A DNA stretch of 64,000 nucleotides from CAWGAJ01 sp963820545 (GCA_963820545.1 CAWGAJ010000002.1:62001-126000); one strand, 5' to 3'. Shown: positions 54,244 through 62,981, numbered from the stretch's first letter. The notes: generated by a model from the letters alone, not told the origin. Translations and numbers: made by a program.

Positions 54244-55122
54244 TTGGAAGAAGCCATTCGCAAAGCCGACGTGCTGATCGAAGCCCTCCAATGGATCCGC
54301 CAGTTCCGTGGCAAAATCATTGTTATTAAACTTGGCGGCCGTATCATGGAAGATGATCGGGCGATAAACGATCTGCTCTTGGACATCGTGTTCATGGAAA
54401 CGGTCGGCATGTGGCCGGTCCTGGTCCACGGCGGCGGCGCAACTATCAGCCGTGTAATGGAAGAAGCGGGACAGGAACCGCGCTTTGTCCAAGGCCGACG
54501 TTATACCGACGAAGCCACCTTGGATATTGTCGAACGCGTGTTGGCATACGAAATAAACGAGGATCTTGCCCGGAGGATCAACGAACTCGGCGGCCGGGCT
54601 CAATCGTTAAATTTTAAAACCACCATTGTGCTTCGTGGCGAACGCATACAACTGCCCGACGAAAACGGCAATCTGCTCGATCTCGGCTATGTGGGCAATG
54701 TCACGCGGGTTGATAAGGCTACTATCAAAAACCTCTGCCATGCGGGCATCGTGCCGGTGATCCCCTCGATGTGCATCACTAAAGAGCGGCAAAAACTCAA
54801 CGTCAACGCCGATACCGCCGCCACCGCGGTGGCCCAGGCCGTGGAAGCGGAAAAACTCGTCTTTCTCAGCGACGTCAATGGCGTGAGGCGCGACAAAAAT
54901 AATCCCGATTCGCTGATTTACTCGCTCACCGCCCAGGAAGCACGCGAACTAATCGTTAACGGAACCATCGACTCGGGCATGATCCCCAAAGTCGAAGCCT
55001 GTTTGGAAACCCTCCAGCGCGGCGTGCGCAAGATTCATATTATCGACGGACGCATGCGCCACTCGCTGCTCTTGGAAGTCTACACCTCCAAAGGCGTGGG
55101 AACGCAAATTGTAAAAGAATAG
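54244..55122 (+). CDS. argB: Acetylglutamate kinase
   Basis: The second enzyme of arginine synthesis; it phosphorylates N-acetylglutamate. The TTG at 54244 is chosen because AGGAG lies about seven bases upstream and the product (292 residues) has normal length; the ATG at 54133 would add 37 residues of unrelated sequence. Motifs: KIIVIKLGGRIMED (phosphate-binding Lys), PVLVHGGGATISRVMEEAG, VQGRRYTDEATLDIV, LNVNADTAATAVAQAVEAEK and LVFLSDVNGV. It is the first gene of argB-argD-argF. The N-terminus is of the arginine-sensitive or hexameric type only by length; not proven. Confidence 0.95.
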   Translation: MEEAIRKADVLIEALQWIRQFRGKIIVIKLGGRIMEDDRAINDLLLDIVFMETVGMWPVLVHGGGATISRVMEEAGQEPRFVQGRRYTDEATLDIVERVLAYEINEDLARRINELGGRAQSLNFKTTIVLRGERIQLPDENGNLLDLGYVGNVTRVDKATIKNLCHAGIVPVIPSMCITKERQKLNVNADTAATAVAQAVEAEKLVFLSDVNGVRRDKNNPDSLIYSLTAQEARELIVNGTIDSGMIPKVEACLETLQRGVRKIHIIDGRMRHSLLLEVYTSKGVGTQIVKE

Positions 55123-55355
55123 TGGAGAGTGGTGAGTGGATAGTGGTTAGTGAGGAGTATTAAATTAATAGAAACCGCTTGCGGTTTCGCAAATACGCAA
55201 GGGTGCCACTAGTGCTGCCCTGGAAAAATACAGCCAGCTTACCCAGGTGTATATTTTCAGAACCTGCGAACACAATTGCCTTAGAACCTGTCATTATAGT
55301 TTTGTGCCCACTGCCTAGCATCTAGTAACTTCATTAGTTTTTAGGAGCATTGCCC
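55123..55355. repeat. GTGG-type word block between argB and argD
   Basis: AGTGGAGAGTGGTGAGTGGA (55122-55141), then TAGTGGTTAGTGAGG, is a run of about five degenerate GTGG words. A GGTGCCACTAGTGCTGCC element follows (55202-55219). The argD ribosome site AGGAG is at 55343-55347. Confidence 0.6.
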
Positions 55356-56576
55356 GTGACTGCCAATCGACCTCTAAGTTCCGTGGAAACGATCAAACTC
55401 TTCGAGCACTACGTAATTCCCAATTACGGCCGTTTTCCCGTATCATTGGTCCGCGGCGAAGGCTCGTATGTCTGGGATAGCGAAGGCAACCGCTACTTGG
55501 ATTTGTTTCCCGGCTGGGGTTGCAATTTGTTGGGCCATTGTCCTCCCCCTGTGGTCGAGGCGGTGCGCGATCAGCTTGGCAAACTGATTCACGTGCCCAA
55601 CACCTGGTACGCCGAACTACAGGGACTTTGGGCCCAGGCCTTAAGCGAGCGGAGTTTCGGCGGACAGGCGTTTTTCTGCAATTCCGGCACCGAGGCCAAT
55701 GAAGCCGCCATCAAGCTCACGCGGCTCCATTCGTCCAAGCCGCGTTACAAGATCATTACTTTCGAGGGCGGCTTCCACGGGCGCACGCTGGGTTCAGTTG
55801 CGGCCACGGCGCAGCCCAAGTATCACGAGGGTTTAGGGCCCTTGATGGCCGGCTTTGTCTATGCCCCCTTCGGCGATTTGGATGCCGTGGCAAAACTGAT
55901 CGATGACGACACGGCCGCTTTAATGATCGAACCGATCCAGGGCGAAGGCGGCGTGCGCGTCCCGCCTGAGGGTTTCTTGGCTGGCCTGCGCAAACTGGCC
56001 GACCAAAAAGAACTGCTCTTGATCTTCGATGAAGTGCAAACCGGCTTTGGCCGCACGGGCGAATGGTTCGCCTATCAGCACTTTGGCGTCCAGCCGGATA
56101 TTATGACATTATCAAAGGCGATCTGCGGCGGACTGCCCGGTGCCGCCATGCTCACCACCGCCGAAATCGCCAAGAGTCTGCGCCCGGGAATACACGCCTG
56201 CACCTTCGGCGGCAATCCCATCGCCGCCCGGGCAGGACTGGCCGCCATTGAAATGATCGAACGCGAAAATCTCCTCGACCGGACCAAACACCTGGGCGAA
56301 CTGTTCCGCGCGCGTTTGGAAGAACTGAAAAATCAATGCGATTTAATCCGCGAGGTCCGCGTTGAAGGCGCGATGATCGGCGTGGAACTCACCATCGAAG
56401 GCGCCGCCACGGTCCGGGCCTGCCTGGAGCGCAAACTGCTCGTCAATTGCACCAATGGCACGGTTATCCGCCTGCTGCCGGCCATGACACTCGCTGATCA
56501 GCAAGCCCACGAAGGTTGCGATATCCTCGCCGACGTGCTTAAACGTCAGGCGAAAAACCACCTGCCGATACAATGA
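55356..56576 (+). CDS. argD: Acetylornithine aminotransferase
   Basis: A class III PLP aminotransferase of 406 residues. The GTG at 55356 is preferred since AGGAG (55343-55347) is eight bases ahead; TTG at 55350 is too near. Motifs: FCNSGTEANEAAIKLTRLHS, FEGGFHGRTLGSVAATAQ, MIEPIQGEGGVRVPP, LLIFDEVQTGFGRTGEWFAY and MTLSKAICGGLPGAAML, which has the PLP Lys. The order argB-argD-argF places it in arginine synthesis, though it may also act on succinyl-diaminopimelate. GC-rich like its neighbours. Confidence 0.93.
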   Translation: MTANRPLSSVETIKLFEHYVIPNYGRFPVSLVRGEGSYVWDSEGNRYLDLFPGWGCNLLGHCPPPVVEAVRDQLGKLIHVPNTWYAELQGLWAQALSERSFGGQAFFCNSGTEANEAAIKLTRLHSSKPRYKIITFEGGFHGRTLGSVAATAQPKYHEGLGPLMAGFVYAPFGDLDAVAKLIDDDTAALMIEPIQGEGGVRVPPEGFLAGLRKLADQKELLLIFDEVQTGFGRTGEWFAYQHFGVQPDIMTLSKAICGGLPGAAMLTTAEIAKSLRPGIHACTFGGNPIAARAGLAAIEMIERENLLDRTKHLGELFRARLEELKNQCDLIREVRVEGAMIGVELTIEGAATVRACLERKLLVNCTNGTVIRLLPAMTLADQQAHEGCDILADVLKRQAKNHLPIQ

Positions 56577-56671
56577 AACAAAATTTGGGGACTGTCCCGA
56601 TTTTCGCGTAGCGAAAATGGGACTGTCTCCTTTGCAGACATAACCTTTGACCTCTACCGCGGAGCGCTGCG

Positions 56672-57589
56672 ATGCGAAACCTGATTACCCTGGCCGATCT
56701 CAATTCGGCGGAGATCGAACGCATCTTTTCCATTACCGAAGACCTCAAAACCAAGTTCGAGGCCGGACTGCGCGAGTCGCTTTTGCCCGGGCGCATGATG
56801 GCGCTGCTCTTCGAAAAGCCTTCGCTCCGCACGCGCGTCAGTTTCGAGGCGGCCATGATCCACCTGGGCGGAAATTCCCTCTTCCTCGGCAGCGAGACCG
56901 GCTTTGGCAAGCGGGAAAGCCTGGCCGACTTCGCCCGCATCTTGAGCCAATACGTCGACGTGATCGTGGTCCGGGCGAACCGGCACCAAACGGCGGTGGA
57001 GTTGGCCAAGCATTGCACTTGTGCGGTGATCAACGGGCTCACGGATTTCGGCCATCCCTGCCAGGCCCTGACCGATCTGTATACGATCCACGAATTGGTA
57101 GGCAGGCCTGAAGGCCACACATTGGCTTGGGTAGGCGATGCCAACAACGTGGCGCGAAGCCTGGCCTTAGGATGCGGCAGATTAGGCATCAAAATGATCA
57201 TGGCTACCCCGCCGCGCTATCGCTTTTCCGAAAAAGATCTCACCTGGATCAAGCGTCAAGTGCCGCAATTAGAGCTCACCGTGACCGCCGATCCAATCGA
57301 GGCCGTGCGCGACGCCGTAGCCATCTACACCGACGTCTGGATCAGCATGGGCCAGGAAAGCGAAAGAGAAGGCCGCCTGAAGGATTTCGCACCCTATCAG
57401 GTGAACGCCGAACTCCTCTCGCACGCCCAGAAAGGCGCGTTTTTCATGCACTGCCTGCCCGCCCATCGCGGCGAGGAAGTAACCGACGAAGTGATCGACG
57501 GCCCACAAAGCGTCGTGGTCCAGCAAGCCGCCAACCGCATGCATGCCCAAAAAGGCATCCTCGCCTGGCTCCTGGCGGCACAAGGGTAG
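56672..57589 (+). CDS. argF: Ornithine carbamoyltransferase
   Basis: A 305-residue enzyme that joins carbamoyl phosphate and ornithine to give citrulline. The carbamoyl-phosphate motif is FEKPSLRTRVSFE (about 50-62, STRT replaced by SLRT), then FGHPCQALTDLYTIHE (about 131-146), GDANNVARSL, and the ornithine loop MHCLPAHRGEEVTDEVID (about 260-277). The change of STRT to SLRT is seen in some family members. GGAG lies about eight bases before the ATG. It ends the argBDF run. The short upstream spacer holds GGGACTGTC-type direct repeats (56587-56632). Confidence 0.93.
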   Translation: MRNLITLADLNSAEIERIFSITEDLKTKFEAGLRESLLPGRMMALLFEKPSLRTRVSFEAAMIHLGGNSLFLGSETGFGKRESLADFARILSQYVDVIVVRANRHQTAVELAKHCTCAVINGLTDFGHPCQALTDLYTIHELVGRPEGHTLAWVGDANNVARSLALGCGRLGIKMIMATPPRYRFSEKDLTWIKRQVPQLELTVTADPIEAVRDAVAIYTDVWISMGQESEREGRLKDFAPYQVNAELLSHAQKGAFFMHCLPAHRGEEVTDEVIDGPQSVVVQQAANRMHAQKGILAWLLAAQG

Positions 57590-57705
57590 TGGAGCGTGGA
57601 GAGGGAAGAGTGACGAGGAATAAATATCCATAAAGCCGCGACCGTTGGTCGCGGAATAATCGGTCGCGGAACTATTTTGTTTAACTCCGGCACTCGTGCC
57701 GGGAG
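57590..57705. repeat. Palindromes after argF: CCGCGACC and CCGGCACTCG types
   Basis: AAAGCCGCGACCGTTGGTCGCGG (57632-57654) is a near-perfect palindrome. GGTCGCGGAAC is a partial copy. CCGGCACTCGTGCCGG (57687-57702) is a perfect palindrome. GTGGAGCGTGGAGAGG words begin the block at 57589. Confidence 0.65.
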
Positions 57706-57909
57706 CATTCCGAAGACGTGGCCGCCGAGGTGGACATGAACGTCGTTATGACCGGCAGCGGACGCTTCGTGGAAATCCAAGGCGCGGGCGAGGAAGCCAC
57801 CTTCGATGATAAAGATCTTGAAAAACTCATCTCGCTCGCCCGCCGCGGCATCGCCCAACTCACTGCTTTGCAGCGCAAAACCCTGGGCAAACACTGGCCT
57901 TTAGAGTGA
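57706..57909 (+). pseudogene. rph: Ribonuclease PH C-terminal remnant
   Basis: The frame reads EDVAAEVDMNVVMTGSGRF, then VEIQGAGEEATFDDKDLEKL and ISLARRGIAQLTALQRKTLG. This is the last 60-odd residues of RNase PH, including the MNVVMTGSGRFVEIQGT(A)EE strand. The N-terminal three quarters (the catalytic RPDGR region and phosphate site) is absent. Upstream of residue HSEDV the frame runs into palindromic repeats, so the 5' part seems replaced. A GTG at 57718 could start a short protein, but function is unlikely. It lies directly after argF. Confidence 0.75.
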
Positions 57910-58002
57910 AACAAAAAGCCCATCCGCTTATATTCTCAATTGATTAAATTCTGCTATAATATAAAGTAAAGTGGAATTCGGTAATGCTTTGGAGTTGAGA
58001 AA

Positions 58003-58254
58003 ATGAAAAACATTCAGTTACAAACCGAGGTGGGCCCCGACGGCGTACTAAATCTGCGCGTACCACTCGGGCCAGAAGAGGCAAAAACACCAGTCGTTGT
58101 AACAATCCGGTCTTTGCCAGCCGCTTCGAGCGAAATTCCATCTGAACAACTAGAGTGGCATGAGTTTGTCAAGCAAACGTATGGTTATTGCGCCGGTTTA
58201 GGACTAGAAGAACCGGAGGATATGCCCCTGCCGCCTTGGAGTGGCAATGGATGA
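58003..58254 (+). CDS. Putative antitoxin of a VapBC-like pair
   Basis: An 83-residue protein that overlaps the next gene by four bases (ATGA). The N-terminal half (IQLQTEVGPDGVLNLRVPLG) has the beta-strand layout of antitoxins of the AbrB or DUF-type; the C-terminal half (PSEQLEWHEFVKQTYG) is acidic and would wrap the toxin. Its start lies 43 bases after a TATAAT at 57955-57960; the -35 is poor. Placement before a PIN gene, rather than sequence, is the main ground. Confidence 0.65.
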   Translation: MKNIQLQTEVGPDGVLNLRVPLGPEEAKTPVVVTIRSLPAASSEIPSEQLEWHEFVKQTYGYCAGLGLEEPEDMPLPPWSGNG

Positions 58255-58658
58255 AGTTTCTTCTTGATACAAATCCGTGCATCGTGTATCTCAATGGCCG
58301 TTCTTTGGCCCTGCGGCAGCGTCTCGATGATGAAGGCGATTCAAATATCGCCGTTTGTTCCATTACCTTAGCTGAGATGTATTATGGTGCCGCCAAGAGC
58401 AATTCACCTGATAAAACGCTGCCAAAACAACAACAATTTCTTTCTCGTTTTCAATGCCTATCTTTCGATAATTCAGCCGCGGCAGCATATGGTCCAATCA
58501 GAACCGAGTTAGAACGTAGTGGAACGAATATCGGGGCACATGATATTCTCATCGCGTCGATTGCCATTGTCAACAATCTTATCCTGGTGACCCATAACAC
58601 GGGAGAGTTCCTGCGAATCCCAGGGCTGAAGGTCGAAGACTGGCAAACCGATGCGTAA
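58251..58658 (+). CDS. PIN-domain ribonuclease toxin, VapC-like
   Basis: A 135-residue PIN protein. Acidic metal-binding residues are in FLLDTNPCIVYLNG (Asp6), SITLAEMYYG (Glu near 42) and AHDILIASIAI (Asp near 98), with VTHNTGEFLRIPGL as the usual C-terminal N/E strand. VapC toxins cleave tRNA or rRNA and are held by the antitoxin. The gene starts inside the antitoxin stop codon. A perfect terminator follows. Such pairs are stress or stability modules; here it lies in a stretch with gene remnants. Confidence 0.88.
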   Translation: MKFLLDTNPCIVYLNGRSLALRQRLDDEGDSNIAVCSITLAEMYYGAAKSNSPDKTLPKQQQFLSRFQCLSFDNSAAAAYGPIRTELERSGTNIGAHDILIASIAIVNNLILVTHNTGEFLRIPGLKVEDWQTDA

Positions 58659-58684
58659 CCTCAAAAATCTTCAATCCCAAGCAA

Positions 58685-58716
58685 AACGGGCCATGCGCGG
58701 ATGGCCCGTTCTTCTT
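58685..58716 (+). terminator. Terminator after the PIN toxin gene
   Basis: AACGGGCCAT (58685-58694) and ATGGCCCGTT (58701-58710) make a perfect 10-bp stem around GCGCGG, followed by CTTCTT. Confidence 0.88.
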
Positions 58717-58739
58717 GATGGTCGATTATCTTAGGTGCT

Positions 58740-59458
58740 CTACGCCGCCGACTTCCGCCGCCGCCAAAAATAGGCGAGCAGGCTAATGGTGCCGACACCG
58801 AGATAGATGATACACGAAGGCTCAGGAATTATATGTATATTATCTAAATCTACAAGAACACCTAATAGTTCCCATGGATATGGTTCTCCAGGATTAGATA
58901 CGCCAGTCAAAACGGCTACATCAATATCAAATCCAAACCAATAATATCCATCGGTTTCAAAAGCCGGAAATGATAATTCCTCCCATTCTGAATGAGTTTC
59001 AGAAAAACCAAATACCTGTTCCCCGTAATTACCTCCACCTCCAAATACCCTAAAACTGATATCTGCACAACTAACAAATATTGGTCCATATAAAAAGATT
59101 TGAACTCGATTAGAACGAAATTGTAATAGCAATTGTTCACCAGAATTTGCATAAAATTCTTGTCGCATCCAAATATGGCCTTCAGATATATCATTATCAC
59201 CATTTCTAGCTGCAATAACACCAAAATGGGCATAATTTTGCCCTTCCGGAGCATCTGAAGGCGATGTAATAATTTCTTGTTCATCTGTATTAAGATTAAC
59301 ACAGTTCCAATGTGTTATATTCCAGGAATCAAATCCATTCTCGAAACCCCCGTTAATGATATCTGCCTGTAGCGAACGAGGGAGGAGAGATAAAGCCAAA
59401 ACAAAAAAAACTAATAAAAGAAAAAGACCATAGATTCTGGACTAAACATGTTTTTCAT
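58740..59458 (-). CDS. AT-rich PEP-CTERM protein, likely frameshift near 59425
   Basis: The readable part (from 59399) is about 219 residues: LLPRSLQADIINGGFENGFD, then HWNCVNLNTDEQEIITSPSD and a C-terminus IIPEPSCIIYLGVGTISLLA with YFWRRRKSAA. This is a carbohydrate-binding-like beta-sandwich with the PEP-CTERM tail. No start lies just ahead in that frame. An ATG at 59458 gives MKNMFSPESMVFF, and a missing T in the T-run (59421-59429) would join it to LLLVFFVLALSLLPRS, a signal peptide. Base use is much richer in A and T than in the flanking genes. It converges on the vapBC-like pair. Confidence 0.7.
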
Positions 59459-59918
59459 TGCATGACGCCTTTGAAATTGATGGCAACTTGTTACTACGGA
59501 ACAAAAAAATCAAAAATAGAAAGTCTCCACCAAGGAAAACAAACCTTGCGGGAAACAGGCCCACTGCAAGTGAGCAAACAAAAGAATGCACGCCGGGCGG
59601 TTCTGATACTTTTTCAGTAACCGGATGTCCGGGTGCTAACGCTGCCTCTTATTGAATGCCAATTATATTTGCATCTGATTGATAAGAACCAGACCACAAT
59701 TATACCGCCGCGCCCCCCCCCGACGTCAAGTATCCGGATGAGAAAAATGGGAATGTTTTTAGAGGGGGTGAAAACTGCCGAATTATCCGAAACCAGAGGG
59801 GGATGAGACATGTTGAATCACAAAAAAAATCTACTGGTAGAAAAGGATGAAGGCAGAAGGATGAAGGATGAAAAAAATCGTACATTAGACAAACTCGTAG
59901 GGTGCGTGAAACGCACCA
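59459..59918. repeat. Spacer with GTAGGGTGCGTGAAACGC hairpin
   Basis: 460 bases. GTAGGGTGCGTGAAACGCAC (59898-59917) ends directly at the stop of the glycosyltransferase gene and may serve as its terminator. GGATGAAGGCAGAAGGATGA (59846-59865) is of the GGATGAAG word type. A C-run of eleven lies at 59710-59720. Nothing gene-like is seen at 59459-59840. Confidence 0.5.
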
Positions 59919-61145
59919 TTAAATTTTCAGCACTTGGCGATAAACTTCTGCAACGCCTTCGGCCATGCTGCGTTCGGAAAATGATTGGACCTGACGTTCC
60001 AGAGCGCTTTGACGCAGGGCCGACCAGTCGTAGCGGCCTTCAATCACGTCGGCGATGGCTTGGGCGAGTGCTTGGGGATCGCCCGGCGGTACGAGCAGGC
60101 CGTCTTGACCGTGGCGCACGGCCTCGGCAGTGCCTTCCACGTCGGTGGCCACAACCGGCACGCCGGCGGCCATGGCTTCCAGCACGGCCATGGGCAGGCC
60201 TTCGCCAAACAAACTGGGCATCACAAAAAGATCCATGCTTAAAAGTTCAGAGGTAATATCGTGTACAAAGCCCATCCACTCGATTATGTCTTGTAGTCCC
60301 AGCCGGGCGGCCAGGGCGTGAATTTCCTTCTCATAATCGGGCGATTCAAATACACCTACGGCCCGCAGACGCACCGAAAAGCCCCGCTTGCGCAGAAGTG
60401 CGATTGCCTGAAGCAGAACTTCGATCCCTTTGCGCGGGCGGAACAGCGCCACAGTGCCCAAAATCCACTCAGCCCGGGGAGACCGGCGAAAAGGAATTTC
60501 GTAAAGCGACGGCACGCCGTTGTGGACCACGGTGATTTGTGCAGGATCAAAGCCTTGTTGGATCATGTGCTCTTTGAGACTTTCCGAAACCGCGATCAGC
60601 CGGCTTGCCCGGTGCAGGCTTAGGCGTTCCACAAGACTATTGATGCGATTCAGCCACGGCCGGGTAGTATTTTGCAGAGCGGGGCTATGAACGTAATAAA
60701 CCATGGGCACGCCGGAGAGCCAGGCGGCCAGGCTGCCCACCATTGCCGTGCGCACCGTGTGGCAGTGAATCAGATCGTACTGCTCCTGGCGTACAAGGCG
60801 GGCAATTTTCCGGGCCACGCCCAAACTGAGCCTGGTTTTCATGGGCAGGTTATAAAGCGGCGTTTTTTGCGACTGGCGCAGTTCGGCGAAGTGCCGGGGT
60901 TTTACACAGGCGAAGCCGACATCAAATCCAAACCGCGGCAGGTCTTGGGCCAAAAGGTCTTGCACTCGTTCGGCGCCGGCATAATGTTCGCCGTTGATCA
61001 GGTGGAGCACGCGGGCAATAGCGGTGGCGCGCGGCGCTCGGACCTGGACGACTGGCTCGACCGACGGCGCGATCACCAGCGGCGTCATCTCAGGCAGCAG
61101 ATTATCGGAAGAAAGCATGCTCATCAATTTCTGATTAATACGCAT
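59919..61145 (-). CDS. Glycosyltransferase, GT4-type, for exopolysaccharide
   Basis: A 408-residue GT-B enzyme. It has GEHYAGAERVQDLLAQDLPR at the N-terminal nucleotide fold, LIHCHTVRTAMVGSLAAWLS, VSESLKEHMIQQGFDPAQIT and the C-terminal FGEGLPMAVLEAMAAGVPVV with the E-x7-E pattern. Retaining GT4 enzymes add sugars to lipid-linked oligosaccharides. It overlaps the sugar transferase gene by 11 bases, and both are on the minus strand, so it is in an EPS operon. The start could be the ATG at 61145, 61124 or 61118. Confidence 0.88.
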   Translation of the reverse strand: MRINQKLMSMLSSDNLLPEMTPLVIAPSVEPVVQVRAPRATAIARVLHLINGEHYAGAERVQDLLAQDLPRFGFDVGFACVKPRHFAELRQSQKTPLYNLPMKTRLSLGVARKIARLVRQEQYDLIHCHTVRTAMVGSLAAWLSGVPMVYYVHSPALQNTTRPWLNRINSLVERLSLHRASRLIAVSESLKEHMIQQGFDPAQITVVHNGVPSLYEIPFRRSPRAEWILGTVALFRPRKGIEVLLQAIALLRKRGFSVRLRAVGVFESPDYEKEIHALAARLGLQDIIEWMGFVHDITSELLSMDLFVMPSLFGEGLPMAVLEAMAAGVPVVATDVEGTAEAVRHGQDGLLVPPGDPQALAQAIADVIEGRYDWSALRQSALERQVQSFSERSMAEGVAEVYRQVLKI

Positions 61146-62550
61146 TTTGCCTCAGGATCACTACCCAGGCGGTTTTCAGCAATATTTTGATATCCAGCCA
61201 CAGCGACCATTCGCGGATATAGCGCAAGTCGAATTCAATGCGTTTTTCCATTTTTTTAGGCGTATCTGTTTCGCCCCGCCAACCGTTCACCTGGGCCAGG
61301 CCGGTGATGCCCGGTTTGACTTTGTGGCGCAGCATGTATCCCCCGACTTGTTGACGGAATTGTTCATTAAGCGCATTGGGATGCGGCCGGGGACCGATCA
61401 GCGACATGCTTCCTTCCAGCACATTCAGGAGTTGCGGCAGTTCGTCGAGCGAGGTGCGGCGGAGAAAGGCGCCCAATTTGGTGACGCGGGGATCGTTTTT
61501 TGTGGCCTGCACGGCCGCTGCGCCGTCTTCGCAGACCGTCATGGTACGGAATTTCCACACGCGGATCTCTCGCCCGTCCAGACCGTATCGCCGCTGGCGG
61601 AACAGCGCCGGGCCGGACGAGGTGCATCTGATGCACAGGGCGATAATCGCGATGGGTATGCCCAGCAAAAGCAAAAGCAGACTGCCGAAAACAATGTCGC
61701 AGAGCCGTTTGGCCATGCCGTCGACGCCGTAAAAAGGCGTTTCGAATACGCTCACCACCGGCAGCCCGAGGATGTCCGTCCAGCGGGAGTGCAACAGTTC
61801 GAAAACGAAGAAATCCGGCACCACGTAGACCGAGGCCGTGGTGTCGCTCAGCCGGCTGAGCACGCCGCGGATGCGTTCCTCGGCGCGCATCGGAAAGGTG
61901 ATGTAAATGATATCGACTTCGCCTTGTCGGGCTTGCGCTACAAGGTCGTCAAGGTTGCCGATGCGCCGGCCCAGGTCTAGGGGGACCTCCGGCGTGCGTT
62001 GGTCGTCACGATCGTCGTAGAAACCCACGAGTTTCAAACCCATTTCTGGTAACTTTTCAATATTCCGCGCCAATTGAAAACCCAATTCCGTCACGCCCAC
62101 GATGGCAAAATTCCGGCTGTTGTAGCCCAAGGTCCGCAATACGCGCTGCAATAAGCGAACTGCCAGCCGGCAGCCGATCATCAATACCGGGGCCAGGGCG
62201 AACCAAGTGAACATGGCGCGGCGGGAAAAATCTCCGCTGTATTTGGTAAAGAAACCCAAGCCCAGCAAGAGGAACACATTGACGCCCCAGGTGAAGAGCG
62301 AGGCGAGGATTTCCCGCTTGATTGAAACGCCGCGCCAACTGCGATACAGCCCGCTTAGTTCGGCAACCAGATAGTGCAAAATTATGGCCGCTGATCCGGC
62401 CAGCAAATAATATTCGATCTTGGTCCAGCGGGCCCAGGATTCCTGCGACGCTATTGCCAGCCCAACGGCAATGCACACGGCATCTACCAAGCGATACAGC
62501 ACACCGCCCGCGGACCACTGCTGTTTAATACGCCGCAAAGGAACGGACAT
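61135..62550 (-). CDS. Polyprenyl glycosylphosphotransferase (WcaJ-type), initiating sugar transferase
   Basis: A 471-residue protein. The N-terminal 150 residues have about four helices; a CoA-binding-like Rossmann segment follows (FAIVGVTELGFQLARNIEKL), then a fifth helix (LCDIVFGSLLLLLLGIPIAI). The C-terminal catalytic domain has KFRTMTVCED, RRTSLDELPQLLNVLEG and MSLIGPRPHPNALNEQFR, then HKVKPGITGLAQVNGWRGET. This is the undecaprenyl-phosphate hexose-1-phosphate transferase that starts EPS repeat-unit assembly. It is upstream of the GT4 gene and not far from an AT-rich PEP-CTERM gene. Confidence 0.92.
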   Translation of the reverse strand: MSVPLRRIKQQWSAGGVLYRLVDAVCIAVGLAIASQESWARWTKIEYYLLAGSAAIILHYLVAELSGLYRSWRGVSIKREILASLFTWGVNVFLLLGLGFFTKYSGDFSRRAMFTWFALAPVLMIGCRLAVRLLQRVLRTLGYNSRNFAIVGVTELGFQLARNIEKLPEMGLKLVGFYDDRDDQRTPEVPLDLGRRIGNLDDLVAQARQGEVDIIYITFPMRAEERIRGVLSRLSDTTASVYVVPDFFVFELLHSRWTDILGLPVVSVFETPFYGVDGMAKRLCDIVFGSLLLLLLGIPIAIIALCIRCTSSGPALFRQRRYGLDGREIRVWKFRTMTVCEDGAAAVQATKNDPRVTKLGAFLRRTSLDELPQLLNVLEGSMSLIGPRPHPNALNEQFRQQVGGYMLRHKVKPGITGLAQVNGWRGETDTPKKMEKRIEFDLRYIREWSLWLDIKILLKTAWVVILRQNAY

Positions 62551-62922
62551 GGAAAAAGACTACTCCCTCTAGAACCTCAGTAAAATAACGTCGGCTATTC
62601 AATCATTGAATGTCGCTTTCCCAGAGACATGCCTTCAATTCGAAAAACGTTATTTTTCTGCTTGCCAATCCCATAAATCTTGTTCAACCTGTACCGGTTT
62701 TAACAATCGTAAGGCCAATCCCAGTCAATCCGGCCTGACCGCCGCTTCAGGATTATCTGCCGGAATAATAGAGAACCGCTGTTCCCGCTGGTAAAAGTAT
62801 ACGTTAAAGAAAGGATGCAATTGGCCAAAATGCCTGCGGTTTAGCATTTTTTCGGCGGCGATTCATAGTCCAGAAAACAACGTTAGGCAGGGTGTAATAA
62901 ATGTTTTGGAATAAATCAATAT
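62551..62922. other. Spacer upstream of the EPS operon
   Basis: 372 bases, AT-rich. A frame at 62606-62794 lacks coding features and a ribosome site. No promoter pair of good quality or repeat was seen. A GTACCGGTTTTAAC word is the only noticeable element. Confidence 0.35.
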
Positions 62923-62958
62923 AAGCCCGCGGATTGCAACCCGTGGGCTTAAAAAAAC
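62923..62958. terminator. Hairpin at the end of holB
   Basis: AAGCCCGCGG (62923-62932) pairs with CCGTGGGCTT (62941-62950) around ATTGCAAC, with A-run on the plus side (62951-62957). For the minus strand transcript the T-run is on the wrong side, so the hairpin may end transcription mainly from the plus direction or weakly from both. Confidence 0.5.
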
Positions 62959-62981
62959 ATTTATCTGAGTCTCGATAGACA

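Noticed and set aside
59708..59722. C-run as a phase-variable tract
   Set aside because: The run of cytosines lies in non-coding sequence without a nearby start or promoter that it could switch.
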